Positions 41,168-50,616 of a DNA stretch of 64,000 bases are shown piece by piece. The position numbers were made by a program, and so were the translations under genes. How positions within the stretch are numbered: the stretch's first letter is position 1; each line of letters opens with the position of its first letter. Source of the DNA: Paenibacillus rubinfantis (GTDB lineage Bacteria; Bacillota; Bacilli; Paenibacillales; Paenibacillaceae). The stretch lies in assembly GCF_001486505.1 (NCBI RefSeq), contig NZ_LN909055.1, positions 1 to 64,000 on the forward strand, read 5' to 3'. Below the pieces are notes generated by a model, which was not told the DNA's origin, ran no database searches, and saw only the letters and a list, made by a program, of their open reading frames with translations.

Positions 41168-43105
41168 TTATAGCGATTCCTTAATAACCCGCTTATAGAA
41201 TAGAACCGACAACAACCCAAAGATCGAATATAAAACGGTATAAATCAGCATGACCAGGATCATCGGCGTCCAGAGTTCCGTCCCGAACAAGAACCAGCCG
41301 GATCGAACCGCAAAATAACTATGCGACAAGCCTACAGCCAACGGAATACCAAAGTTGAACAGTTGCTTAAACTGAATGCCCTGGAGCAGGTTTCCCGGCG
41401 TAAACCCAAGCTTCCGCAAGATCGTATAGCTTGGCTTTTCTTCTTCTCCTTCCCCCATCTGCTTGAAATACAGAATGCAACCCGAAGTGATGAGGAAGGT
41501 CAATCCCAAAAAGCCAACGATAAACATAATCAACCCCATGTTGCCCTTTTGATCCATGATGATTTGGTATTGAGATCTAGAATCCGGTTGCTGATCAAGG
41601 CCCATATCCTCAAAGATTTGATTCGCCTGCTTTAACAAATCGGGATTTTGGACATCGATTCCGAAATATATCGGATATCTGGGTTGGAGTTCCGGATCTG
41701 CGTCTTGAACTAAACGTTCAAAATCCGAATGATCTACAATCAACGACGGCATACCCAGCGAGAATGGCATCGATACGACGGCATCCTTCATCGTCTCGAT
41801 CACGGCCACCTGCATCACTTTCGTGCGGCCTGATAAGATCACGTCTCCCCGATCCTTAAGCCCGGCAAATTGCTCCATCGCATTGCTCGATCCGGCAAAT
41901 TTCCCTTTCCCCGCCTCGAGTTCCACGCCCACAACCTCACGTTCATCTAAAACGGCTAGCGTGATTTCTTTGACATCCTCTAACTCCATCAACGAGCCGA
42001 AAATTTGCGAAACATCCGCTTTCATAGTAAGCACCTGACGCCGCGTTTCGCGCGTAGCGATTCCAGCCTGGTTTAATGCCTGCTCAAAAGCTTCCACATC
42101 CACTGGGTCCAGCAACGAAAAGTGATTGGGCACGGATTGCTTGGCCGACGATTCGGTTGAATAATAAGAAATGTAGCTTAGCGACAACAAGCCAATTGCC
42201 AGCGCCGACACCGTTGTGATAATCGTCAGCAGCAGCGCATTCGATTTCATCCGGAACATAATCGAAGATAACGACAGAACCTCATTCAGTGACAGATATC
42301 CACCCTTCGCTTTGCGCACCAAATTGAAGATAAAACTAACCGACCCTTTATAGAACAAGTACGTGCCGAGGATCACCGATGCCAAGATCAGGATCATCGC
42401 CTGGAACAACTCCCTCATCTCGGTATACTTCCCGCCGAATAATTCAGACGATATCCGATAACCGTAGAGAACCAATCCAATACCTAACACGCCAATGACT
42501 ACTTCCGATAACGGCAATTTACGATAGACATTTTCCGTGCTGGACGTCACGCGGAACAACGAAAGAATGGTTTGTCGTCGGATAAACAGAAAATTCATCA
42601 GCATGATCAGCAGATAAATCGCAGCGAAGACGACGATCGTCTGTACTAGTGCCTGCAGGGAAAACCGCAGGCTCGCCTCGGCATCCACGCCGATGACCTG
42701 AAACAATATCATCAGCAGCAGCCGGGAACAGGAAAACCCGACGAAGATACCGATCAACAGGGAGCCGAAATAAAGAATCAGGTTTTCGCTGCTAAGAATG
42801 CCAAAGATCTTCCCTTTCGTTAATCCGATTAATTGAAACAAGCCAATTTCCTTACTTCTCCGCTTAATGAAGATAGTATTGGCATAGAGCAAAAAGATGG
42901 CCACAATCGCGATAAGCAACACCGAGGCGGCTCTTAATCCGGCCGCTCCTTTCACGGATCCCTTCATTTCGTCCAGCGCCGGGTCGTACTGCAAGGTGAC
43001 AAATGCGAAGTATAACGCAACGCTGAAAATCAAGGCGAACACGTACAAGTAATAGTTTTTCAGGTTTTTCTTCAGATTGCGGTAAATCAGATGGGTCAAA
43101 CTCAT
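41168..43105 (-). CDS. BceB-like ABC transporter permease
   Basis: A 645-residue FtsX-family permease with about 10 membrane helices. A large extracellular domain (about residues 310-510) lies between helices 7 and 8, the hallmark of BceB-type peptide-antibiotic transporters. It starts [21 protein letters not shown], typical of the family. Its ATG overlaps the ATPase stop by 4 bases. With the ATPase it forms both the resistance pump and, with the BceS-like kinase, the sensor of peptide antibiotics such as bacitracin or lantibiotics. The specific peptide cannot be inferred. Confidence 0.92.
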   Translation of the reverse strand: MSLTHLIYRNLKKNLKNYYLYVFALIFSVALYFAFVTLQYDPALDEMKGSVKGAAGLRAASVLLIAIVAIFLLYANTIFIKRRSKEIGLFQLIGLTKGKIFGILSSENLILYFGSLLIGIFVGFSCSRLLLMILFQVIGVDAEASLRFSLQALVQTIVVFAAIYLLIMLMNFLFIRRQTILSLFRVTSSTENVYRKLPLSEVVIGVLGIGLVLYGYRISSELFGGKYTEMRELFQAMILILASVILGTYLFYKGSVSFIFNLVRKAKGGYLSLNEVLSLSSIMFRMKSNALLLTIITTVSALAIGLLSLSYISYYSTESSAKQSVPNHFSLLDPVDVEAFEQALNQAGIATRETRRQVLTMKADVSQIFGSLMELEDVKEITLAVLDEREVVGVELEAGKGKFAGSSNAMEQFAGLKDRGDVILSGRTKVMQVAVIETMKDAVVSMPFSLGMPSLIVDHSDFERLVQDADPELQPRYPIYFGIDVQNPDLLKQANQIFEDMGLDQQPDSRSQYQIIMDQKGNMGLIMFIVGFLGLTFLITSGCILYFKQMGEGEEEKPSYTILRKLGFTPGNLLQGIQFKQLFNFGIPLAVGLSHSYFAVRSGWFLFGTELWTPMILVMLIYTVLYSIFGLLSVLFYKRVIKESL

Positions 43106-43857
43106 TCCTGCACCCCACCCAATACACCCTGAGCTTTGATGATATCGTTAAAGAACGCCTGCCGCGGCTCGTCGCCTTTATTCAACTGCGAATAAATTTG
43201 CCCGTCCTTGATAAACACCACACGGCTGGTGTAGCTTGCCGCCACCGGATCGTGGGTAACCATGATGATTGTTGCTGCAATTTTGCGGTTCAGCTCGTTC
43301 AGCTTATTCAGCAAATCGGAAGCGGATTTTGAATCCAGCGCCCCCGTTGGTTCATCGGCAAAAATGATGCTCGGATCGTGGATAAACGCCCGTGCGGCTG
43401 AGGTACGCTGTTTTTGTCCGCCGGAAATCTCGTTGGGATATTTATCTTTGATTTCGTAAATGCCCAGCTCGGTGGCAATTTCCTGGAACTTAAGGTCTGC
43501 CTCCTTGCGGGAGACGTTTTGGATCGAGAGCGGCAGCAGGACGTTTTCTTTGACCGTTAACGTATCCAGCAAATTGTACTCCTGAAAAATAAAGCCGAGA
43601 TGGGTTTTGCGGAATTCAGCCAACTCCTTCTCCTTCAGCCCCGTGAACTCCTTGCCTTCGATTTTAATGCTGCCGAGACTCACCTTGTCGATCGAAGAAA
43701 GCACGTTAAGCAAGGTCGTCTTGCCGGAGCCGGATGCTCCCATGATACTAACGAATTCGCCTTTCTCCACACCCAGGTCAATCCCTTTCAGCACTTCCTG
43801 ACGATTGAATTTGTTGCCATAGCTTTTATGAATTTTGCTGGCTTCGAGTATCGCCAT
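43102..43857 (-). CDS. BceA-like ABC transporter ATP-binding protein
   Basis: A 251-residue ATPase of the MacB/BceA group: Walker [11 protein letters not shown]-loop [14 protein letters not shown], signature ISGGQKQR (followed by TSAARAF), Walker [14 protein letters not shown], switch His [11 protein letters not shown] at 43857 with AAAGGAGTG upstream. It is controlled from a BceR-type box about 85-105 bases upstream. It forms one unit with the overlapping permease gene. Confidence 0.93.
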   Translation of the reverse strand: MAILEASKIHKSYGNKFNRQEVLKGIDLGVEKGEFVSIMGASGSGKTTLLNVLSSIDKVSLGSIKIEGKEFTGLKEKELAEFRKTHLGFIFQEYNLLDTLTVKENVLLPLSIQNVSRKEADLKFQEIATELGIYEIKDKYPNEISGGQKQRTSAARAFIHDPSIIFADEPTGALDSKSASDLLNKLNELNRKIAATIIMVTHDPVAASYTSRVVFIKDGQIYSQLNKGDEPRQAFFNDIIKAQGVLGGVQE

Positions 43858-43939
43858 AATAGATCACTCCTTTGTCCTGCCCTTATCTTACCTTACCGGA
43901 ATAGGCGTTTCCTGCGATTCGCCGAACAAAGCAAACGAG

Positions 43940-43963
43940 CATGTGACATTGTTGTCACATGCC
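43940..43963. promoter_or_regulatory. BceR-type response-regulator box
   Basis: Perfect inverted repeat GCATGTGACA (43940-43949) / TGTCACATGC (43954-43963) separated by four bases. It contains TGTGACA-N4-TGTCACA, the arrangement of BceR-family binding sites in front of bceAB-type operons. It overlaps the last codons and stop of the kinase gene. Confidence 0.88.
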
Positions 43964-44962
43964 CAGGGTATAGACGTAAGTATTGCTCCTCGGAAAATAC
44001 AACGTAAAGGCGGTTCCTACACCGGGCGTGGATTCGACTTCAATCCGAATCGACAGTGATTCCGCCGCTTTTTTGGTCAAGTATAACCCCATTCCGGTAG
44101 CGGCATGATCCTCATGGTTCTTCGTAGAGGTAAATCCCTTATCGAAGATACGCGGCAGATCCTTCACTTCAATCCCCCGACCGCTGTCGCGGACGCAAAG
44201 CCAGGCCTGTCCATCCGGCGATATTCCAGAACCCACGATGATATCAGAGGCCGAACTGTATTTCACCGCATTGGTCAACAGTTGCCGTACGATGAACGCC
44301 AACCATTTCGCATCCGTGAGTACTTCCTGGACAGGCAGGTTGACATCAAAACCGATGCCTTTTTGCAAACACCAGGCTCGCAGCTCGCGAATCTCATTAA
44401 TTAGCAAGGGCTCCAGCTTCACTTGCTCGATATATAGATCGTTTTCGATGAACGGAATGCGTTTCTGGTGCAACTGGCGATCCAGCAACAGGTGAATGCG
44501 CAACCACTCCAGCCGCAGTTGCTCCTTCAGCGGCTCGTCGCCCATCCGGTCGAGCATCAGCCGCATGGCCGTGAGCGGTGTTTTGACCTCATGAATCCAG
44601 GACATTAGATCGTCCTTCTCCTCTTCCAATTGGGCGACGAGCTGCGACGTTTCCTTGCGAAACTTGTCCGTTTGCTCGTTTAATCGATCCATCACGATAG
44701 ATTGAAACGGACTTTCCGGCGCGGCGATCACGTTCAAATCGTACGTATCCTCCCAGACGGCTAGGCTTTGATAGAACCGGGTTTCCTTCGAATAACGGAT
44801 CAGCAAAAATGCCGCAAATAACAATAGCGATAAGAAAACAATATATAACATTGGCAGGAACGGAATCGTCCGATCGATCGCGGCGACGGAGAGGAGCAGG
44901 AGCTGCAGGGCGATCACGAGCAGGATCCAGCTTAGGCGCTCACGTAAATATTTTCCGATCAT
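43955..44962 (-). CDS. BceS-like intramembrane-sensing histidine kinase
   Basis: A 335-residue kinase. Two N-terminal membrane helices are separated by only a few residues (no extracellular sensor domain), then comes a dimerisation/phospho-acceptor helix SWIHEVKTPLTAMRLM (His124). The catalytic domain follows, with N-box (RQLLTNAVKYS), G1 (VRDSGRGIEV) and G2 (GMGLYLTKKA). The missing sensor domain is characteristic of BceS kinases, which sense through the flux of the partner ABC transporter. It overlaps the response regulator by 4 bases (ATGA). Confidence 0.92.
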   Translation of the reverse strand: MIGKYLRERLSWILLVIALQLLLLSVAAIDRTIPFLPMLYIVFLSLLLFAAFLLIRYSKETRFYQSLAVWEDTYDLNVIAAPESPFQSIVMDRLNEQTDKFRKETSQLVAQLEEEKDDLMSWIHEVKTPLTAMRLMLDRMGDEPLKEQLRLEWLRIHLLLDRQLHQKRIPFIENDLYIEQVKLEPLLINEIRELRAWCLQKGIGFDVNLPVQEVLTDAKWLAFIVRQLLTNAVKYSSASDIIVGSGISPDGQAWLCVRDSGRGIEVKDLPRIFDKGFTSTKNHEDHAATGMGLYLTKKAAESLSIRIEVESTPGVGTAFTLYFPRSNTYVYTLGM

Positions 44963-45663
44963 AACGTCTGAACCTCTTCGGTTGCCATATAACCTTGCCC
45001 GACCTTCGTCTCGATATAAGCGTCAAGCTCGAGGTCCTCCAGCTTTTTGCGCAACCGATTTACGTTTACCGTCAAGGTATTGTCGCTGACGAAATGCTCG
45101 TTGTCCCATAAGCTTCGGATCAGCTCCTCGCGGCTGACGATGCGATTTTTTTGCTCTACAAGCAGCTTGAGGATGAGCATTTCATTTTTCGTTAACTCAA
45201 TGGTCCCTCGCTCTGCCGTGATGGCGTTGCGTCCATATTCGATCGTTGCTCCGCGCCACGTCCTCAGCTCAACACGTTCGGTATTATAGTTGTATACCCG
45301 GCGAAGCGTCGCCTGGATTTTGGCAATGAGCACCTCGAAATGGAACGGCTTCTGTACAAAATCATCCGCGCCTAGCTGCATGGACATCACCATGTCGGTC
45401 GGATGGTCGCGCGAAGACAGGAAAATGATCGGCACATTGGAATGGGCGCGGATTTGCCGGCACCAATGAAACCCATCGAACTTGGGCAACTGGATATCGA
45501 TCAGAACCAGATCCGGGCGAATGGCCGTAAATTCCTCCAAGACGTTGCCAAAATCCCGAACGCCATTTACCCCATAGGACCATTGCTGCAGCCGTTCGCG
45601 GATTTCCTGAAACAAGGACGGATCGTCTTCGATTAACATGATTTGAAACAAGCGAATCACCAC
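44959..45663 (-). CDS. BceR-like OmpR-family response regulator
   Basis: A 234-residue regulator with a receiver domain (acidic pocket IEDD, phospho-Asp56 in LVLIDIQLP, Lys in FVQKPF) and a C-terminal winged helix (LTKNEMLILKLLVEQ, VNRLRKKLEDLELDAYIETKVGQGYM). It starts at GTG 45663 by frame, but no clear ribosome binding site is present. A -10-like TAGAAT lies only about 15 bases upstream, so the mRNA may be nearly leaderless, or the start may be the ATG at codon 9. It should activate the bceAB-like genes through the box at 43940-43963. Confidence 0.9.
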   Translation of the reverse strand: MVIRLFQIMLIEDDPSLFQEIRERLQQWSYGVNGVRDFGNVLEEFTAIRPDLVLIDIQLPKFDGFHWCRQIRAHSNVPIIFLSSRDHPTDMVMSMQLGADDFVQKPFHFEVLIAKIQATLRRVYNYNTERVELRTWRGATIEYGRNAITAERGTIELTKNEMLILKLLVEQKNRIVSREELIRSLWDNEHFVSDNTLTVNVNRLRKKLEDLELDAYIETKVGQGYMATEEVQTL

Positions 45664-45725
45664 GTTTTTAGGATTCTATACCTAATTCAGTTTAATGGAT
45701 TACGAGGCGTTTCGCTATCCTTCCG

Positions 45726-46727
45726 TTAAATCGCTGTTAGTTCGATTTCAAAGCCCAGATCCTCGATCATCCGGTGATCTAAGGATACATCCTGGCCTTC
45801 TGTCGTCATGTAATCGCCTACGAAGATCGAGTTCGCCGCATATAAGGATAGCGGCTGCAGTGTCCGGAGGCTGACCTCCCGGCCGCCCGCCACGCGGATT
45901 TCCTTCGATGGACAGATGAAACGGAACAAGGCCAACACTTTAAGCGCTTTTTGCGCCGGTACCCGTCCCGCCCGTTCCAACGGTGTGCCCGGGATGGCGT
46001 TCAAGAAATTGATCGGAACCGAATCGGCATCCAGATCGCGGAGCGCTAAAGCCATCTCCACGATTTCTTCATCCGATTCGCCCATTCCGATGATCACGCC
46101 GGAGCAGGGAGACATCCCGTGCGCTCTTGCGGTCTCGACCGTCGCCACGCGTTGATCGTAAGTATGGGTCGTCGTAATCGACGGATAGTTGGTCCGGCTC
46201 GTGTTCAAATTGTGGTTATAGCGGTGAACCCCGGCTTCACTCAGTTTCTGCGCCTGCTCCTCCCTAAGGATGCCCAGGCAGGCGCAAATCTTCAGCGGCA
46301 GCGTTGCGCGAATTTCAGCGACTGCCTCTACGACCTGCTCCAACTCCTTGTCGGTTGGCCCCTTGCCGGAGGCTACGATGCAATACGTTCCCGCCTTGCG
46401 CTGCAACGCCTCGCGAGCCCCTGCAACCAACGTGTCCTTGTCGAGCAACGGGTATTTCGATATCGGGGCCGTAGAGACCAAGGATTGCGAGCAGTACCCG
46501 CAATCTTCCGAACATAGTCCGCTTTTGGCATTGATGATCATGTTCAGCTTCACTTTGTTGCCATAGTAATACCGTCTGACCCGATACGCCGCCTCCATCA
46601 GCGGCAGCAATTGATCATTCTCAGCTTGTAATACGGAAAGCCCCTCCTCCCAAGTTAAAACCACTCCGTTTAGGGCTTTATCTGCAAGCGAATCCCAGCT
46701 CTGTCCTTCCGTCTTGCGTTGGTTCAT
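45726..46727 (-). CDS. bioB: biotin synthase
   Basis: A 333-residue radical-SAM enzyme that inserts sulfur into dethiobiotin. The 4Fe-4S motif is C72-x3-C76-x2-C79 (GLCSEDCGYCSQS); the 2Fe-2S ligands are expected in ICACLG and downstream, and RVAGGREVSLR is typical of BioB. ATG at 46727 with only a weak GGGAT ribosome binding site. Other bio genes are not adjacent. A perfect BirA operator lies 37 bases upstream. Confidence 0.95.
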   Translation of the reverse strand: MNQRKTEGQSWDSLADKALNGVVLTWEEGLSVLQAENDQLLPLMEAAYRVRRYYYGNKVKLNMIINAKSGLCSEDCGYCSQSLVSTAPISKYPLLDKDTLVAGAREALQRKAGTYCIVASGKGPTDKELEQVVEAVAEIRATLPLKICACLGILREEQAQKLSEAGVHRYNHNLNTSRTNYPSITTTHTYDQRVATVETARAHGMSPCSGVIIGMGESDEEIVEMALALRDLDADSVPINFLNAIPGTPLERAGRVPAQKALKVLALFRFICPSKEIRVAGGREVSLRTLQPLSLYAANSIFVGDYMTTEGQDVSLDHRMIEDLGFEIELTAI

Positions 46728-46763
46728 CAATCATCCCAGCTTTCTATATGTTCGAATGAGAAT

Positions 46764-46802
46764 CTATTGTTAACCAGGATATAAAATGTCGGTTAACAAT
46801 AG
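46764..46802. promoter_or_regulatory. BirA biotin operator of bioB
   Basis: Perfect 12-bp arms CTATTGTTAACC (46764-46775) and GGTTAACAATAG (46791-46802) separated by 15 bp. This is the BirA operator architecture (TTGTTAACC-N14/15-GGTTAACAA). It covers the bioB promoter region, so bioB is repressed when biotin is plentiful. Confidence 0.93.
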
Positions 46803-46922
46803 ACTTTCTAAAGTCTACCTGAAAGCACGGTGATTGTGAAGAGGAATCCTTCATTTTGGCATGTTGCACGCTTCCTCCTACATAGGCTGTGATAAGGCAT
46901 ACTTGTGCAGGAGGGATATGTT

Positions 46923-48113
46923 ATGCGTATTCAAGTACGTTCAGGGGATACGTTATGGTACTACAGTCAGATCTTTCAACTGCCGCTGCAGTTGATTTTG
47001 GATTCCAACCCGGGGATCCAAGCGGAGGGTCTTCACGCAGGCCAGACCGTCCACATCCCCGGATTCGTATCCAGCGAATATCAGGTCAAAGCTGGGGATT
47101 CCATTTGGAAGTTGTCCCGGGATCGCGGGGTTCCAATGGATGTAATCCTGCTGCTGAATCAGTCGGTGAATCCCAACCACCTTGCTGTCGGCCAGCGATT
47201 GCAGCTTCCGCTGCGGGTCACCTGGTTCGTGGTCGACATCCGAAAACCGTACGATTCCGCCGCATTACGGGAAGATTTGAACCGATTGATGGATATCTAC
47301 CCGTTTATCGTCTACCGAAATATCGGGAATACGGTGATGAACAAGCCCATCCCTGAATTGCGCATCGGTAAAGGCAGCAAACAAGTGCATGTGAACGGCG
47401 CCTTTCATGCGAATGAATGGATTACAACGCCGGTGTTGATCAAGTTCTTGAATCAATATCTGCTTGCGCTTACGAACAGCAGCTCGATTCGCGGTCTGGC
47501 GATGTGGCCTTATTATGAAGAGGTGACTTTCTCGATGGTACCTATGGTGAATCTGGACGGCGTGGACCTTGTGATCCATGGATTGCCGGAACAAGAGCCT
47601 TATCGCAGCAACGTATTGTCTTACAATAGCGGCAGTACCGATTTCCAGGGATGGAAAGCCAATATCAATGGAGTTGACTTAAACGACCAGTTCCCGGCGT
47701 TATGGGAACGCGAGGTGGACCGGAATCCGGTGGAACGGGGACCTCGGGATTTTCCAGGCACCGCCCCGCTGACCGAACCCGAAGCGATCGCCATGGCTAA
47801 CCTAACTCGGCAGAGCGATTTTGACCATGTCTTGGCCTTCCACACTCAAGGCGAAGTCATCTATTGGGGATTTGAGAACCGCGAACCGCCTTACGCCGAA
47901 ACAATCGCGAATGAATTCGCCCGGGTCAGCGGTTACGAGGCCATCCGTAATGTGGAGAGCTATGCCGGATATAAAGATTGGTTTATCTATGATTTCCGTC
48001 GTCCCGGATTTACGATTGAGTTGGGAACCGGTGTCAACCCGTTGCCGCTCTCGCAATTCGACGAGATTTATGAGGAGAGTTTGGGGATATTGTTGGCTAG
48101 TCTGTATATGTAA
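46923..48113 (+). CDS. LysM-containing M14 carboxypeptidase (gamma-D-glutamyl-diamino acid endopeptidase type)
   Basis: A 396-residue protein: two N-terminal LysM repeats (VRSGDTLWYYSQIFQ..LILDSNPG; VKAGDSIWKLSRDRGVPMDVILLLNQ), then a zinc carboxypeptidase M14 domain. Its ligands are in GAFHANEWITTP (His, Glu) and AFHTQGEV (His), with catalytic Glu in TIELGTG. This is the layout of Bacillus endopeptidase I (ENP1), which cuts the gamma-D-Glu-diaminopimelate bond of spore peptidoglycan. No signal peptide, consistent with mother-cell or forespore expression. ATG at 46923 with AGGAGGG upstream. Confidence 0.92.
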   Translation: MRIQVRSGDTLWYYSQIFQLPLQLILDSNPGIQAEGLHAGQTVHIPGFVSSEYQVKAGDSIWKLSRDRGVPMDVILLLNQSVNPNHLAVGQRLQLPLRVTWFVVDIRKPYDSAALREDLNRLMDIYPFIVYRNIGNTVMNKPIPELRIGKGSKQVHVNGAFHANEWITTPVLIKFLNQYLLALTNSSSIRGLAMWPYYEEVTFSMVPMVNLDGVDLVIHGLPEQEPYRSNVLSYNSGSTDFQGWKANINGVDLNDQFPALWEREVDRNPVERGPRDFPGTAPLTEPEAIAMANLTRQSDFDHVLAFHTQGEVIYWGFENREPPYAETIANEFARVSGYEAIRNVESYAGYKDWFIYDFRRPGFTIELGTGVNPLPLSQFDEIYEESLGILLASLYM

Positions 48114-48123
48114 AAGGTGATCG

Positions 48124-48166
48124 CGCGGGGCTTTCGGGGAACAACGAAGCGCCCCGCGTTTCGTTT
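48124..48166 (+). terminator. intrinsic terminator of the M14 gene
   Basis: CGCGGGGC (48124-48131) / GCCCCGCG (48151-48158) stem followed by TTTCGTTT. Confidence 0.7.
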
Positions 48167-48169
48167 GAA

Positions 48170-48198
48170 TTGGAATGGGGATCTTTTTTTCATATAAT
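48170..48198 (+). promoter_or_regulatory. sigma-A promoter of the aldo/keto reductase gene
   Basis: TTGGAA (48170-48175), a 17-bp spacer, TATAAT (48193-48198), 34 bases before the start codon. Confidence 0.75.
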
Positions 48199-48231
48199 AG
48201 AATGACCATACCTAAGGATAAGGAGTACATA

Positions 48232-49137
48232 ATGATGAGAATGAACCGTTTAGGCTCCTCCGACCTGATCGTCAGTGAAATTGGACTTGGATGCATGTCG
48301 CTGGGGACGGAGGAAACGAAAGCGATTGGCCTGATCCATGAAGCGTTGGACCGGGGTGTCAACTTTCTCGACACCGCCGATCTATACGATGCCGGAACCA
48401 ATGAGGAAATCGTCGGCAAGGCCATTAAGGGACGCCGAGACCAAGTTATCCTGGCGACCAAAGTCGGCAACCGCCGGATTCCGGGGCAGGAAGGCTGGAG
48501 CTGGGATCCGTCAAAGGCGTACATCCTGTCGGCGGTCAAAGACAGCCTGCGTCGGCTCGGCACGGATTATATTGATTTATATCAACTGCATGGCGGGACG
48601 ATTGAAGATCCGATCGATGACACGATTGAAGCGTTTGAACAATTGAAGAAGGAAGGTGTCATCCGGGAGTACGGAATTTCTTCCATTCGTCCGAACGTGA
48701 TTCGCGAATACGTCTCTCGTTCCTCGATCGTTAGCGTTATGAACCAGTACAGTATCGTGGATCGACGAGGCGAAGAAGCTGCATTTCCACTGCTTCAGGA
48801 ACAGAGGATCAGCGTGATCGCCCGGGGTCCATTAGCAAGCGGAGCGCTGGCGGCGAACCGTGAACCGGCGAAAGGCGTGCTGGATTATGAGCTGGACGAG
48901 CTGCGCGAATTGCGTCGGAAACTGCAAGAGCTGGAAACGCCGAAACGAAGCCTAACGCAGTTGGCCATCCGCTATTCACTGGCCCATCCTGCAGTGGCCG
49001 TGGCCATTCCCGGAGCAAGATCTCGCGAACAGCTGCTGCAGAATCTTGCCGCGGCCGATGTTTCGGAGTTAAGCGCTGAGGAAGTTGAGATGATCCGACG
49101 TTTTAGTAAAGCGAATCAATATACGGTGCATCGTTAA
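48232..49137 (+). CDS. aldo/keto reductase
   Basis: A 301-residue complete AKR: LGSSDLIVSEIGLGCMSLG, catalytic Asp and Tyr in FLDTADLYDAGTNEE, Lys in VILATKVGN, then GTDYIDLYQLHG (His), NQYSIVDR and the C-terminal AIPGARSREQLLQN cofactor-binding stretch. ATG at 48232 with AAGGAGTAC upstream. It belongs to a different subfamily from the truncated reductase at 5498-6244. It is an NADPH-dependent carbonyl reductase of unknown substrate, and monocistronic. Confidence 0.92.
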   Translation: MMRMNRLGSSDLIVSEIGLGCMSLGTEETKAIGLIHEALDRGVNFLDTADLYDAGTNEEIVGKAIKGRRDQVILATKVGNRRIPGQEGWSWDPSKAYILSAVKDSLRRLGTDYIDLYQLHGGTIEDPIDDTIEAFEQLKKEGVIREYGISSIRPNVIREYVSRSSIVSVMNQYSIVDRRGEEAAFPLLQEQRISVIARGPLASGALAANREPAKGVLDYELDELRELRRKLQELETPKRSLTQLAIRYSLAHPAVAVAIPGARSREQLLQNLAAADVSELSAEEVEMIRRFSKANQYTVHR

Positions 49138-49237
49138 TCCCAAAAGAACAACTCCTGCGGCGCTCCATCATACAACCTGCCACCGTGAGACATACTACCG
49201 ACGGCAAGTAAAATGACGAAGCAAAGGAGATTTTTTC

Positions 49238-49744
49238 ATGGGTGTTTTAGACGGTAATCCGAAGCACGAGCCAATGCATTACGGTGAAATCTTTACCATT
49301 TGGGAGAGCTCGATGGCAGCCAAGATGATCTTGTCCTGCTATCAGCTGTACACGTATCATGCTGGCGACAAGGATCTGAAGGAGATTCTGAAAGATCTGA
49401 TGGATCAAGCCAAATTGGAAATTAAGGAATTGGACAAGCTGTTAACGGACAATGGGATCACGCCTTCCCCGATGCTGCCGGAACGTCCGGAAGTGAAGCT
49501 CGAGGATATCCCACCGGGCGCCAGATTTGCCGATCCGGAAATCGGGGCGAAGATCGCCATGGATACCGCCGCCTCCCTAGCCGGCTGCAGCGGGGCGATG
49601 GGACTGTCCATTCGGGAGGATATCGGCGCGTTGTTTGCCAAATACCATGCCACCAAAACGGCGCTGGCTCTAAGAATCTTACGGATGAGCAAGGAAAAAG
49701 GCTGGCTGATTCCTCCACCGCTCCTAGTCAAAAAACCAGAATAG
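49238..49744 (+). CDS. DUF3231 family protein
   Basis: A 168-residue helical protein of the DUF3231 family (Bacillus YhbO-unrelated, ferritin-like-looking four-helix domain). It has EPMHYGEIFTIWESSMAAKMILSCYQLYTYHAGD, then KDLMDQAKLEIKELDKLLTDNGI. Only one domain copy is present, whereas many members have two. No signal peptide. AAAGGAGATTTTTTC ribosome binding site. Spore-related expression is common for the family but not shown here. Confidence 0.88.
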   Translation: MGVLDGNPKHEPMHYGEIFTIWESSMAAKMILSCYQLYTYHAGDKDLKEILKDLMDQAKLEIKELDKLLTDNGITPSPMLPERPEVKLEDIPPGARFADPEIGAKIAMDTAASLAGCSGAMGLSIREDIGALFAKYHATKTALALRILRMSKEKGWLIPPPLLVKKPE

Positions 49745-49749
49745 AAACA

Positions 49750-49782
49750 AAAAGGGAGAATCTACGATGATTCTCCCTTTAA
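49750..49782. terminator. intrinsic terminator between convergent genes
   Basis: AAAGGGAGAATC (49751-49762) / GATTCTCCCTTT (49769-49780), 12-bp perfect stem with A- and T-rich flanks. It overlaps the last codon of comB. Confidence 0.8.
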
Positions 49783-50474
49783 TTTGCCTCCTCCCGTTCG
49801 ATGACCGGGATCCCATCTCGGGTATCCACCTTCATCACGAAGTCGGTTGGTCGTTCCCGCAAGCATAACTCCATATCCTCAGGCAAAAACGCCGGTTGTC
49901 CCGGATCAAAAAACTTAGCCGCTGCTTCCGAGCCGCGTATCCGCTCCAGCGTTTGCGCCGCTGTAGGCCCCCCACCTCCGCGTAAGAGTCCCGCGATATA
50001 TTCCGCACAGGCCAGATCATCATCCCCTGTTGGATGCGAAGCGATCAGACGCACGATGGGTTCAGGGCCGGCAGCCGCAAGCCGGATTTTGACCCTTGCC
50101 GCCGTTGCAACTGCATTAGAGAACCCCGTTACATAGACTTCTTTGGCGTTTAACGAATTTAAAGTGGCTTCCACCCCGTTTGTCGTTTTTTGGATCAGGG
50201 TTTTCCCGGTCAGGTTCGCTTGGGCAATCCGAGCAGGCGAATTGTCTAAATCAAAGCCATGAATGGGCAAGCCCTTGATTTCTCCCGCCAACAAGTGATC
50301 TGGATTATCCCGTTTCAAGCGAAATGCCTCCTCCAGCGAACCGGCCAAAACAATCTTTTGCGCCCCCTGAATAAAAGCATAATGTGCCACCGTAAAGGCT
50401 CGGATCACATCGATCACCACATGGACCTCCGCGTCCGGCAGCCGGTGATTGTTCCCCTGTACGATTTGGATCAT
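49779..50474 (-). CDS. comB: 2-phosphosulfolactate phosphatase
   Basis: A 231-residue protein of the ComB family: VHVVIDVIRAFTVAHYAFIQGA, LAGEIKGLPIHGFDLDNSPA, TTNGVEATLN, and GDDDLACAEYIAGLL (acidic metal-binding cluster). It converts 2-phospho-3-sulfolactate to 3-sulfolactate with Mg2+. In Bacillus the homologue YitC is made in the mother cell and sulfolactate accumulates in spores. It is divergent from an MFS gene and comA. The ATG at 50474 is used; the longer frame to 50654 runs through the intergenic promoter region. Confidence 0.92.
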   Translation of the reverse strand: MIQIVQGNNHRLPDAEVHVVIDVIRAFTVAHYAFIQGAQKIVLAGSLEEAFRLKRDNPDHLLAGEIKGLPIHGFDLDNSPARIAQANLTGKTLIQKTTNGVEATLNSLNAKEVYVTGFSNAVATAARVKIRLAAAGPEPIVRLIASHPTGDDDLACAEYIAGLLRGGGGPTAAQTLERIRGSEAAAKFFDPGQPAFLPEDMELCLRERPTDFVMKVDTRDGIPVIEREEAN

Positions 50475-50616
50475 GGTCTCCCTACCCTTCCCTTTGAACA
50501 TTATCAGCTTATGCCCGATAGGTGGGAGCCCGTGCAACATGAATGCATACCCGATCTCCAAATCACAAATAATGAACATGTTCTTATGTCCGAAAATAAC
50601 GTGAGGAGCTAATCCG

